Assembly (NCBI GenBank): GCA_947044365.1
Contig: OX345640.1
Coordinates: 2,964,001-3,028,000 of the forward strand
Direction: 5' to 3'
DNA length: 64,000 nucleotides
Source: Petrosia ficiformis
Taxonomy: Eukaryota > Porifera > Demospongiae > Haplosclerida > Petrosiidae
Below the pieces are notes generated by a model that searched no databases, had not been told where the DNA came from, and worked only from the letters and a program-made list of their open reading frames with translations. Made by a program: the position numbers and the translations under genes. Within the stretch, counting starts at the first letter, position 1; each line of letters begins with the position of its first letter. Below, one piece after another: positions 1 through 11,800 of this stretch.

Positions 1-129
1 ACTTATAATATTATGTAATTACATCATTATAAGTTTTCTGTTTGTCATTAAATTTGAAGGAATGTATTCTATAATATGTACATGTAAATCATGTAATGTG
101 TTCCTAAATTCAAGACACAAGCAGTATTA

Positions 130-215
130 TTTTTTAAAAACATTTTAAAAAATGAAAGAGGATATAGGGATATCAAAACCGACAAAGCACAGGAACAAGA
201 TTGATATAATAAAAG
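130..215. repeat. Fragment of foldback repeat family C
   Basis: A stretch with ATGAAAGAGGATATAGGGAT followed by a CAAAACCGACAAAGCACAGG block resembles the arms of the foldback elements near 59.2 kb and 60.2 kb. Only one arm is visible here. The rest of 1-280 shows no gene. Confidence 0.45.
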
Positions 216-280
216 TACTAATAGCTATTAAATGAAATCAATGATATCAAACTGTCTGCATGTAAATATTAGCATTGCTA

Positions 281-505
281 ACAGAGCTTTTGATAAGTTT
301 TGAAGCACGGGCCAAATCGGTTCAAAAATGGTTAGTGTTTGCGGCATTGGGAATACATCTTGAGCAATTAACTAAAAGTTAATGCTGTTAGTGACAATAT
401 ACTCATAATTAACTGCACCACTGGTCCATTGAGAGAACTGTGCAATGCCAAATAAGAAGCTCTGTGGGCCAATGGTGTGCCATATAAGCTTATCAAAAAC
501 ACTGA
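281..505. mobile_element. MITE family A, copy 1
   Basis: About 225 bp bounded by imperfect terminal inverted repeats (CAGAGCTTTTGATAAG on the left, TATCAAAAACACTG on the right). The body has landmarks shared by all copies: CATTGGGAATACATCTTGAG, GCTGTTAGTGACAATAT and GGGCCAATGGTGTGCCATAT. At least seven copies occur in the window. No transposase is encoded, so it is non-autonomous; the superfamily is not determined. Confidence 0.75.
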
Positions 506-674
506 TTGCTAGTTTCAGTGGCAGTGCACTGAGTCAGCATGTAGAGGTTAAAGGGTTAATTTGTTTTCAACAATAAGATTAATAGTTGAAACGAAATGAC
601 AATACTACAGTATACTGCTAATTATTGTGTATACTGGCAACCTCACCCCACATGTAAACATTGAAATCGTTTAC

Positions 675-976
675 TTTTGATGTTACACTTCAAATGAGAC
701 ACACTAGCAGGGTTCATTGTATTGTAATGTAACAAAATACCCTTTAAATCGCAAATTCTCAAGCATTCAAAAGGTATCTATTATAATGCATAAAGTAAAT
801 TTTGCGAGTATTGCAATTATAAGTAAAAACTTTTTACTTATAATTGCAAAATTTACTTTATGCATTATAATAGATACCTTTTGAATGCTTGAGAATTTGC
901 GATTTAAAGGGTATTTTGTTACATTACAATACAATGAACCCTGCTAGTGTGTCTCATTTGAAGTGTAACATCAAAA
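675..976. repeat. Long foldback (inverted repeat) element
   Basis: Two arms of roughly 140-150 bp are almost perfect reverse complements around a short centre at about 825-836. The left arm begins TTTTGATGTTACACTTC and the right arm ends GAAGTGTAACATCAAAA. The left arm has an extra 9 nt (GAGTATTGC). A transcript would form a long hairpin. It lies just beyond the 3' end of ASPM. Confidence 0.85.
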
Positions 977-1328
977 GCTGCAATTATGCATGTACATGTA
1001 AGTACAAAGTTTTAACTCATAATTGCAATAATCGCAATATTAAAAGACTTAGTTGCCAACGTTTCTCCTCGTAACAGACAGCCTCAATAGTGTTTATGAT
1101 GTAATTTTGTATTCTTGAAGTATACATGTGTAAGTACATTATTGCAGATGTCAGCATAAAAATCAAATAAAAATTCATTAAGTCAAAGTCACAAGTAATG
1201 TAATGTACATGTAGATTTTCATAGTAGTCTCATTACCAATTACTAAATAGTAAATACCTTTTTTTCAACCAACAAGTTATAAACACAGATAGTTTAAGTA
1301 CAAGTATAAGTCTTATTTAAACCTTCTA

Positions 1329-1554
1329 TCAGAGTTTTGATGTTTAAAAACATGGGCCAAATTGGCTCAACAATGGTTAGTGTGTGTGCCATTGGGAATA
1401 CATCTTGAGCCAATTAACAACAGTTAATGCTGTTAGCGACAATATAATCATATTTATCTGCACCATCTGGATCAAAGAATGAACTGCGCAGTGCCAAATA
1501 AGAAGCTCTTTGGGCCAATGGTGTGTCATATGTCTCAGCTTTTCAAAAGCATTG
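1329..1554. mobile_element. MITE family A, copy 2
   Basis: Same ends and body as the copy at 281-505: an ATCAGAGTTTTGATG left end and a TTTCAAAAGCATTG right end, with the GCTGTTAGCGACAATATAAT and GGGCCAATGGTGTG landmarks between. Intergenic, downstream of ASPM. Confidence 0.75.
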
Positions 1555-1931
1555 CCTTCTATATACCTCACTAAAGATTTAAGATGGTTAAATTATGTAA
1601 AGCATGCAAGCAGTTGGTGTTCTGGAGCCTACAGATCTCAGGAAATATCCCTATAAACCTCCTCCACAAAGTATATCAGGTATACAGGCCTGACAATGGT
1701 TAACATAATTATACAGTACATAGTATGTCAGGCCCTCGTACATGTATACCTGGTGTACATGTATTACATACCAAACAAGGGGAAAGTACATTAAAAATCA
1801 AATTGGAATTCATTGTACATGTATGTACATATACATAGAACTACATGTAGATAGATTTAAATAGAGTTCATGTTACTATAAACATAGTAACATATGTACA
1901 TGTACATGTAATATGAGAACACTGAACTTCA

Positions 1932-4900
1932 TTACATAATTACCTTGTATGGATTAATTATACTGTATGTATGTAAGAGTTTACATGCCAGATACATGAT
2001 GTCTGGTTGAGTCACATAAACTTTCTGCATGAAGTCAATTAGAGACGATACAGCATCTTGTTCAATAAGTACAACATGTTGAGTTGATGGCCACTGGTGT
2101 GTGTGTGTGTGTGTGTGAGAAAGAGAAATTTTGTTAGAGTAGACATTGTAATCCACGAGTTTGCAATTCGCACTTTAAGAATTGTTACTGTAACAATATG
2201 CTGTAAAGGCATCACTACCTTCTGTCAACAGTCATTCCTATATTATTGTAGAAAATTGATTTTATTACTAGTCGGACAATCCAGAGCAATGTCTAATTGT
2301 CTATAATAATATATGACTTACTAACAGCATTGTATGGAGTCCTTGTTGAGATGGTTCATGTGCTAATTCCAAACAAACAATTCCAAACAAATTGAAGCTA
2401 TGACAAACTAAATGCAAATCCTTGTTTGGGCAACCTACATGTACATCAGAGTTTTTGATGTTTTCATGCATGGCCAAATTGGCTCAACAATGGTAAGTGT
2501 ACATGTATGTCATTAGGAACACATCTTGAGCCAATTAACAAATAATTAATGCTGTTAGTGACCATATAATCATAATTAATTGTGTTATCTGAGCTGATCA
2601 AAAACACTGATGTACATGTATATACATGCTTGTTTCCAACCTACATGTACATGTACATCCTTGTTTCCAATGACAACCTACATTGTGGTTTCCAATGACA
2701 AACTACTTTCTGGTTTCAAATGACAACCTACATTGTGGTTTCCAATGACAAACTACTTTCTGGTTTCCAATGACAACCTACATTGTGGTTTCCAATGACA
2801 ACCTACATTCTGGTTTCCTATGTTGTATATGTACATTCATATTTCCTACATTCCTACATCGCAATTCAATATAAAATTATTCTAAAAAACGTTTTGGTTG
2901 AGATATTAAGTGTTAACACAAAATTACCTTCATCACATTGAGGAGTATTTGTAGACATATTTTAACCACTTCTAGTGTGGCTCTGCTTCGGTTACTTCTA
3001 TCAATATAATCATATAACACTACTAATGCATTTCCCTCTACAATGATTGAACAACATATCTGTGATACACTAGTCATCAGTTCTGTTTAGGAAGAGAGAG
3101 AGAGAGAGAGAGAGAAATACATGTATACAGTTAGAGTTAGCAGAAAGGGTCTGAATTTCTGATACTAGATTAATTGTCAGTAACGTTATATTCATAATAT
3201 ACATGTATACATGTATACATGTATATGTACATACATGTATATTATGTAACATGTATACATGTACATTTACATAAATTACATATCAGCATATTTAATTTAT
3301 TAATAAATATACATGTATGTATTTCCAAATTTGGTACAGTATATAATTATCATGACATGTATCAAATGATCTAATAATATACATGTACATGTACATGTAT
3401 GTAATTACTAATTAGTCCATACAAACAAAACAAAAACTCATGCGTCATTTGTTGTATCCACAGATTCTGCAAAAGTGCAGTAAACAAAGTTAAGCACTAC
3501 GTATTGAAAGAGTTTCTTTACACTATTTTAAAAATACACTCTTTCATGTTTGCTAGTAGCATACTCAATTTAGTAATATACAAAACTCCACATAAACTTA
3601 CCAAAGCTTTTAAGTATATCAACTACTGTAGACAAGTAACGAGAGTGATGTAGTGCATCTAACATTGATGGTAGTCTATTCCGTAGAGTGTTACTTTCTT
3701 TGGCTGCTTTATTAGCTTGTTGGATTCTTCTTCTTGCTACTGCAACAGCTTTACTCTTGTTTCTCTTACGTGCTCTATAACCTTTCCATACAGCCTAGAA
3801 TGTACATGAAAAGATAACATGTAGTATTACATGTAAAGTCAGTCTTGCTGTACATGTACATGAAATTTTTAAGTAAGACTAATGTCTGTTCACCTTAAAA
3901 TTAGGATGTGATGACTTTATATATGTACTATAGTATATAGTTTAATGTCATAAGGTTAATACATGATTATACTGTAACTCAATAATGAAGCAATGGATTG
4001 AAATTTGACATACACAAAAACAAATGTGAAGGATAATTACAGTGTATATGAAAATGGTGAAAATAAAAAGAATTGTTGATCATTCCAAACTTTAGTTATG
4101 GAAATGTTTCTGAGGTCATGGTAAACATGAATGATCTTTAGTAATTGTACTTGTATCTTAGGAATGTTAGGCATTATAACAATATTTTAAACTAGAAAAT
4201 GTGCAGTAAATATACATGACATGTAAAGTCATGAGCATATTATTTTGTTATGAAGGTCATTCATGTTCATCATGACATCAGAAAAATGTTCATAACTTTA
4301 GTATGGAATGTCTTTTTATCCTTCCTATTCTTTATTGTATTGTGTGTATCAAATTTCAATCCATTTATTATGTTACAGTATAATTGTGTAATTAACCTTA
4401 TGACATTAAACTATACACTATAGTACATATATAATTATCTTAATTTGAGATCATCATATGAATGTGAACAGATTTTAGCTTAACTGAAATTAATTAATGA
4501 ACTTGTACTTGAATAATGTACTAAACCCAACACCTTTACTAATTTTGGATATAATGAAATGTTCTGTCACTTCTGTGAACATCATTAGCACAAATGGGAC
4601 AGTTTGAAAGTACATGTGTATTATTGGCAGTGGTGTGGAAACAGTCAGTCATGTAGGACATTGTCTGATAAATCTAGTGCATGTCCAGTAAATTGAAACT
4701 GAACAGTATACAAAGTATATGGGGAGCAGGATAGAGTGGCGAAAATGTCATGTACATGTAGTTGGCTCAATGTTTCCACACTCCTGACTATTGGTACTAA
4801 TGGACATTTGTGGCAATTCTGGAATGATATACATGTACATCAGAATTTTTGATAAGCTCATGACACACCATTGGCCCAAAGGGCTTTGTATTTGGCACTG

Positions 4901-5892
4901 CACAGTTCTCCCTTTGGGCCAGATGGCACAGTTAATTATGATTACATGTATATTGTCACTAACAGCATTTACTATTTATTAATTGCCTCAAGATGTACAT
5001 GTATTCCCAATGGCGCACACACTAACCATTGTTGAGCCAATTTGACTCATGCTTTAAAACTTATAAAAAAACTCTGACACGTACATTCAAGATGGTTGGA
5101 TGGTGCAGTAAACAGCAAAGAAATAAAAAAAGATTTTTTCAATAGGTTTAATTAAATATAACATCATATAACACCTAGTATTACACACATACCAAGTCTA
5201 GAGATTTCAAAATATGCTTTCATTAATACCAAATGTGTGACAGGAAATAATGAATTATGTTGACAAATATGTAATAAAGTATTTTCTCAGACTGGCCAAA
5301 TATACCTACTAATACTTGGAACAGTGGTGGTTATTTTACAATACAACTTTTATTGCCAATCCTATGATTGCTTTTCACAGGGTTTAATGCATGTGTATCA
5401 GAGTTTTTGATAAGCTCATATGGTGCACCATTGGCACAAAGAGCTTCTTATTTGGCACTGCATAGTTAATACATGTACAGTATTTTATTAGTTTTCAGGC
5501 ATGTCATCAGCAATAATTAACCCATCACAAATCAATCACTGAGATACCATTTATCTGATAGACTAATTTATGGACTTAAGGATAGAACTTAAAAGATTGT
5601 TTGAACCAGACTATCAACAAGAAATGTTCCATCTTTTGCTTTAATTACCCTGGCCATCTGGCACAAAGAGAGAACTGTGCAGTGCCAAATACGAAGCTTT
5701 TTGGCCCAATGGTGTGTCATATGAGCTTATTAAAAACATTGATTAATCCCCTTCTTACATAAACAATCAATTAATAACAATATCAATTTGTATATCATTA
5801 ATAATGAATTTACTTTCTTTATTACACAATACACATACATGTACCTGTATTTTGTTTGCACAGCGATTAATTCTTCTCTCATAGAAATGAGC
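1932..5892 (-). CDS. ASPM C-terminal exons (last IQ and helical-repeat region)
   Basis: Four exons. 5892-5845 (16 aa, [16 protein letters not shown]) finishes the IQ array. 3794-3602 begins [15 protein letters not shown] and leads into a helical stretch ([16 protein letters not shown]). 3082-2928 reads [18 protein letters not shown] through to LLNVMK. 2093-1932 reads [13 protein letters not shown]. These match the armadillo-like C-terminal region of ASPM proteins. The final exon reads into TAA at 1932, but AAG|GTAATT at 1944 is also a plausible donor and identical to the donor used at 2928. Vertebrate ASPM has a further C-terminal tail, so the true end could lie before position 1. Confidence 0.85.
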
Positions 5893-8800
5893 CTGAAATT
5901 CAAATGAAGAACAATCAAATATATCAGTATAATTATAATTAATGCCCATGTAGCGTACATAACTCTCATCGAGTGGGTGATTATAGTGGTGTGTGTGAAC
6001 AAAGAAATGAATACGTCAGTACAGTAATGATGCCCATGTAACATACATAACTAACTAACTCTCATTGAGTGGGTGATTATAGTGGTGTGTGTGAACAAAG
6101 AAATGAATACGTCAGTACAGTAATGATGCCCATGTAACATACATGTACATAACTAACTAACTCTCATTGAGTGGGTGATTACAGTGGTGTGTGTGAACAA
6201 AGAAATGAATGCGTCAGTACAGTAATGATGCCCGTGTACTGTAACATACATAATTAACAAAATAAACAAAATAATGATGACTAAAAAACAGAATATTCTG
6301 CTACAACAAAGCTGCTCATAGATATAGCAAGTTGTTCTTCAACAATAATATCATTGTGTGTGATTTTTTGTGCAAATTTGCTGTTTTAAATGGAGATAAC
6401 TAGAAAACAAACCGTTCTACAGCAACAAAACAGCTCATATTGAAGTTCAGTCAACTGTTTTTCTATTCAGACAGGTGGCAACAAAAGCTTATACATGTAC
6501 ATGTACATGTTGATTAACACACACAAATAAGTACAGATATACATATACATGTACATGTATGTGTAATTCATGAATTCAAGCTGAAGTGCTGGTAAATGGG
6601 AAATGAACCATGTAATTTGCATCAAACTGTTTGGTTCAAAAGTAGAAGATTAGCACAAAAGCTTACATGTAGCTCACTCTGTTACAGTACCATGCCTACT
6701 AAACTCTGTCAAATAATTGTGACCTACATGTACATGTATGTTTCAAAAAGGGACTTATTTTGCAAAATAATTTTGTTTAAACACTTACCTTCAATGGCTT
6801 ACTATTCTGCCATATTGTATAGGAGGTCAATGAAATTTGGTATTAAAGAAGGGCTATTATTAAGCTTCTTAGGTACCAAGTTTCATTGACTTACTGCACA
6901 AAATGGCAGAATGACAAACAATTGAATGTACATTTTAACTGTTTGGTGAAATTTATTTTTTGGGAGTGTCCCTTTTATAGGAATAGGTCACAATTATTAA
7001 AACATGAATTACTGTAGAGTTTACAACATAACAAACAGACTACAAACATTAATTGGAAATGTTTTATGCTCTAGTGTATCTATACTGCATCTATAATGCC
7101 AAGGGTTCTACACCACCAGAGTATTCATATTAGATGTGACTTAGTAAAATGTATTATTACAAGTAATTTTATTCACCTCTTGGTATTTTCTGAAGTAAGA
7201 TTGAATAACTATAACTGCTCGTTTCTTCTCTAGGTAGGCTTTTCTCTGTATATGGCATCGAACAGCAGCTTGAATAATACAAGCTGCTTTCTTCTGTTGT
7301 GCAATCATTCTCATAGCTTTATATCTTCTGAAATGAGATTGTATGATTATAGTGGCATTCTTCAATTGAAGATAGGTTTCTCTTTCTCTCCTTGCCATTA
7401 AAGTAGCTCTCCAATAATCTTGCAATACAGTAACGATATGCTTGAGAGCTATGTACTGTTTCCTCTTTATATGACATCGAACTATAGCCTGAATAATGAT
7501 TGCTGATTTGTGTTGATTAGCGATCTCTTTCTCAACCTGCCATCTTCGGAAATGACTTTGTAAAACTATGACAGCTTGTCTAAGATGGATATAAGACTGT
7601 TGTTGTCTTCTTGCTGATAATGTAGCTCTCCAGTGGCACTGTAGAGTTGTAGCACTTTGCTTCAAAGCTAAGTAGTGTCGTCTGTGTATATGACATCTCA
7701 CTGCAGATTGAATTGTGGTAGCAGCTCTGTGTTGTTGAGCCATCATTCTCTGTACTTGCCATCTCCTTACATTAGCTTGTATAATGATGGCTGCTTGTTT
7801 CTTGCGGATGTAAACTTCTCTTTCTTTTCTACATAACATGGTAGCTCTCCAATAGCACTGCAGTACACATACACTGTACTTTATAATGGAGTATCGTTTC
7901 ATTTCTATTCTACATCTCACTGCAGCTTGAATGATAATAGCAGCTCTGTGTTGATGAGCCATCATTTTCTCTACTTGCCATCTTCGTACGTGTGACTGTA
8001 TGGTGATAGTTGCCTGCTTAATGCACAAGAATTCCATTCTATCCTTCTTAGCTAACAAGGAAGCTCTCCAGTAACACTGTAATACATTAGTACTATACTT
8101 CAAAGCTAAATACTGCTTTCTTTGTATATAACATCTGTATATGGATTGAATTAATGTAGCTGCTTTGTGCTGACATGATATTTCTCTCTGAACTCTCCAT
8201 CTTCTCACATGAGATTGTAAAACTATACTGGCTCTTTTAAGCTGGAGGTATGCCATTCTTTCTCTTGTAGCAAGTAGTGTTGCTCTCCAGCGATACTGTA
8301 TTACCAAGGTACTTTTCTTCAAAGCTATGTATCGTTGCCTGTGTAAGTGACATCTTACTGTGGATTGAATAGTGGTAGCAGCTCTGTGTTGTTGAGCTAT
8401 CATTCTCTGTACTTGCCATCTCCTTACATTAGCTTGTATAATGATGGCTGCTTGTTTCTTACGCATGTAAACTTCTTTTTGTCTCCTACCTAATATGGTA
8501 GCTCTCCAATGGCACTGCAGTACACATACGCTATGCTTCATAATGGAGTATCGTTTCATTTCTATTCTACATCTCACTGCAGCTTGAATGATAGCAGCAG
8601 CTCTGTGTTGTTTAGCCATCATTCTCTGTACTTGCCACCTTCTAATATGAGACTGTATGACGATAGTTGCCTGTTTCATGTTAATGAAAGTCTTCCTTTC
8701 CTTCCATGCCAGTAATGTAGCTCTCCAACGATACTGCAGTAACATCACTGCATTTTTTAATGCAAGAAATCTCTTTCGTTGGACAAAGCATTTCATCGTT

Positions 8801-11800
8801 GCCTGCATAACAGTAGCTGCTTCATGCTTAGTTGCCAACATCTTCTGAACTTGCCATCTTCTAACACATGCTTGTAGTAGAACAGCTGCCCATTTCATTC
8901 TGAGGTAGTTATTTCTTTGTTGCTTAGCTAACTGAGAAGCTCTCCAGCGATATTGCATAGCAATGGCACTATAACGCAAATTTTGATATCGTTTTCTTTG
9001 AATATAACAGCGAATAGCAGCTTGAATAACGATTGCTGATTTGTGTTGATTAGCGATCTCTTTCTCAACCTGCCATCTTCGGAAATGACTTTGTAAAATT
9101 ATGACAGCTTGTCTAAGATGGATATAAGACTGTTGTTGTCTTCTTGCTGATAATGTAGCTCTCCAGTGGTACTGTAGAGTTGTAGCACTTTGCTTCAAAG
9201 CTAAGTAGTGTCGTCTGTGTATGTGACATCTCACTGCAGATTGAATAGTGATAGCAGCTTTGTGTTGTTGAGCTATCATTCTCTGTACTTGCCATCTCCT
9301 TACATTAGCTTGTATGACAATAGTTGACTGTCTTAGCTCAACATACACTTCCTTCTGTTTTCTAGCTAATAAAGTAGCTCTCCAATAATACTGCAATAAT
9401 GAGGCACTTTGTTTCAAAGTTAAATAATTCTTTCTCTGTATATGGCATCGAACAGCAGCTTGAATAATACAAGCTGCTTTCTTTTGTTGTGCAATCATTC
9501 TCATAACTTTATATCTTCTGAAATGAGATTGTATGATTATAGTGGCATTCTTCAATTGAAGATAGGTTTCTTTTTCTCTCCTTGCCATTAAAGTAGCTCT
9601 CCAATAATCTTGCAACACAGTAACGATATGCTTGAGAGCTAAGTACTGTTTCCTCTTTATATGACATCGAACTATAGCCTGAATAATGATTGCTGATTTA
9701 TGTTGATTAGCGATCTCTTTCTCAACCTGCCATCTTCGGAAATGACTTTGTAAAACTATGACAGCTTGTCTAAGATGGATATAAGACTGTTGTTGTCTTC
9801 TTGCTGATAATGTAGCTCTCCAGTAGTACTGTAGAGTTGTAGCACTTTGCTTCAAAGCTAAGTAGTGTCGTCTGTGTATGTGACATCTCACTGCAGATTG
9901 AATAGTGATAGCAGCTTTGTATTGTTGAGCTATCATTCTCTGTACTTGCCATCTCCTTACATTAGCTTGTATAATGATGGCTGCTTGTTTCTTGCGAATG
10001 TAAGCTTCTCTTTCTCTTCTACATAACATGGTAGCTCTCCAATAGCACTGCAGTACACATACACTGTGCTTTATAATGGAGTATCGTTTCATTTCTATTC
10101 TACATCTCACTGCAGCTTGAATGATAGTAGCAGCTCTGTGTTGATGAGCCATCATTTTCTCTACTTGCCATCTTCGTACGTGTGACTGTATGGTGATAGT
10201 TGCCTGCTTAATGCACAAGAATTCCATTCTATCCTTCTTAGCTAACAAGGAAGCTCTCCAGTAACACTGTAATACATTAGTACTATACTTCAAAGCTATA
10301 TACTGCTTTCTTTGTATATAACATCTGTATATGGATTGGATTAATGTAGCTGCTTTATGCTGACGAGATATTTCTCTCTGAACTCTCCATCTTCTCACAT
10401 GAGATTGTAAAACTATACTGGCTCTTTTAAGCTGGAGGTATGCCATTCTTTCTCTTGTAGCAAGTAGTGTTGCTCTCCAGCGATATTGTATTACCAAAGT
10501 ACTTTTCTTCAAAGCTATGTATCGTTGCCTGTGTAAGTGACATCTTACTGTAGATTGAATAGTGGTAGCAGCTCTGTGTTGTTGAGCTATCATTCTCTGT
10601 ACTTGCCATCTCCTTACATTAGCTTGTATAATGATGGCTGCTTGTTTCTTACGCATGTAAACTTCTTTTTGTCTCCTACCTAATATGGTAGCTCTCCAAT
10701 GGCACTGCAGCACACATACGCTATGCTTCATAATGGAGTATCGTTTCATTTCTATTCTACATCTCACTGCAGCTTGAATGATAGTAGCAGCTCTGTGTTG
10801 ATGAGCCATCATTCTCTGTACTTGCCACTTTCTAATATGAGACTGTATGATGATAGTTGCCTGTTTCATGTTAGTGAAGGCCTTCCTTTCCTTCCATGCC
10901 AGTAATGTAGCTCTCCAATGATACTGCAGTAACATCGATGCATTTTTTAATGCCAGAAATCTCTTTCGTTGGACAAAGCATTTCATCGTTGCCTGCATAA
11001 CAGTAGCTGCTTCATGCTTAGTTGCCAACATCTTCTGAATTTGCCACCTTCTCACACATGCTTGTAGTAGAACAGCTGCCCATTTCATTCTGAGGTAGTT
11101 ATTTCTTTGTTGCTTAGCTAACTGGGAAGCTCTCCAGCGATATTGCATAGCAATGGTACTATAACGCAAATTTTGATATCGTTTTCGTTGAATATAACAG
11201 CGAATAGCAGCTTGAATAACGATTGCTGATTTGTGTTGATTAGTGATCTCTTTCTCAACCTGCCACCTTCGGAAATGACTTTGTAAAACTATGACAGCTT
11301 GTCTAAGATGGATATAAGACTGTTGTTGTCTTCTTGCTGATAATGTAGCTCTCCAGTGGCACTGTAGAGTTGTAGCACTTTTCTTCAAAGCTAAGTAGTG
11401 TCGTCTGTGTATATGACATCTCACTGCAGTTTGAATAGTGGTAGCAACTTTGTGTTGTTGAGCCATCATTCTCTGTACCTGCCATCTCCTTACATTAGCT
11501 TGTATAATGATGGCTGCTTGTTTCTTGCGGATGTAAACTTCTCTTTCTCTTCTACATAACATGGTAGCTCTCCAATAGCACTGCAATACACATACACTGT
11601 GCTTTATAATGGAGTATCGTTTCATTTCTATTCTACATCTCACTGCAGCTTGAATGATAGTAGCAGCTCTGTATTGATGAGCCATCATTTTCTCTACTTG
11701 CCATCTCCGTACGTGTGACTGTATGGTGATAGTTGCCTGCTTAATGCACAAGAATTCCATTCTATCCTTCTTAGCTAACAAGGAAGCTCTCCAGTAACAC

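Noticed and set aside
7141..7176. Extension of the ASPM IQ exon to the TAG/TAA near 7141
   Set aside because: The GAG|GTGAAT donor at 7176 joins in phase to the next IQ exon at 5892, which matches the family.
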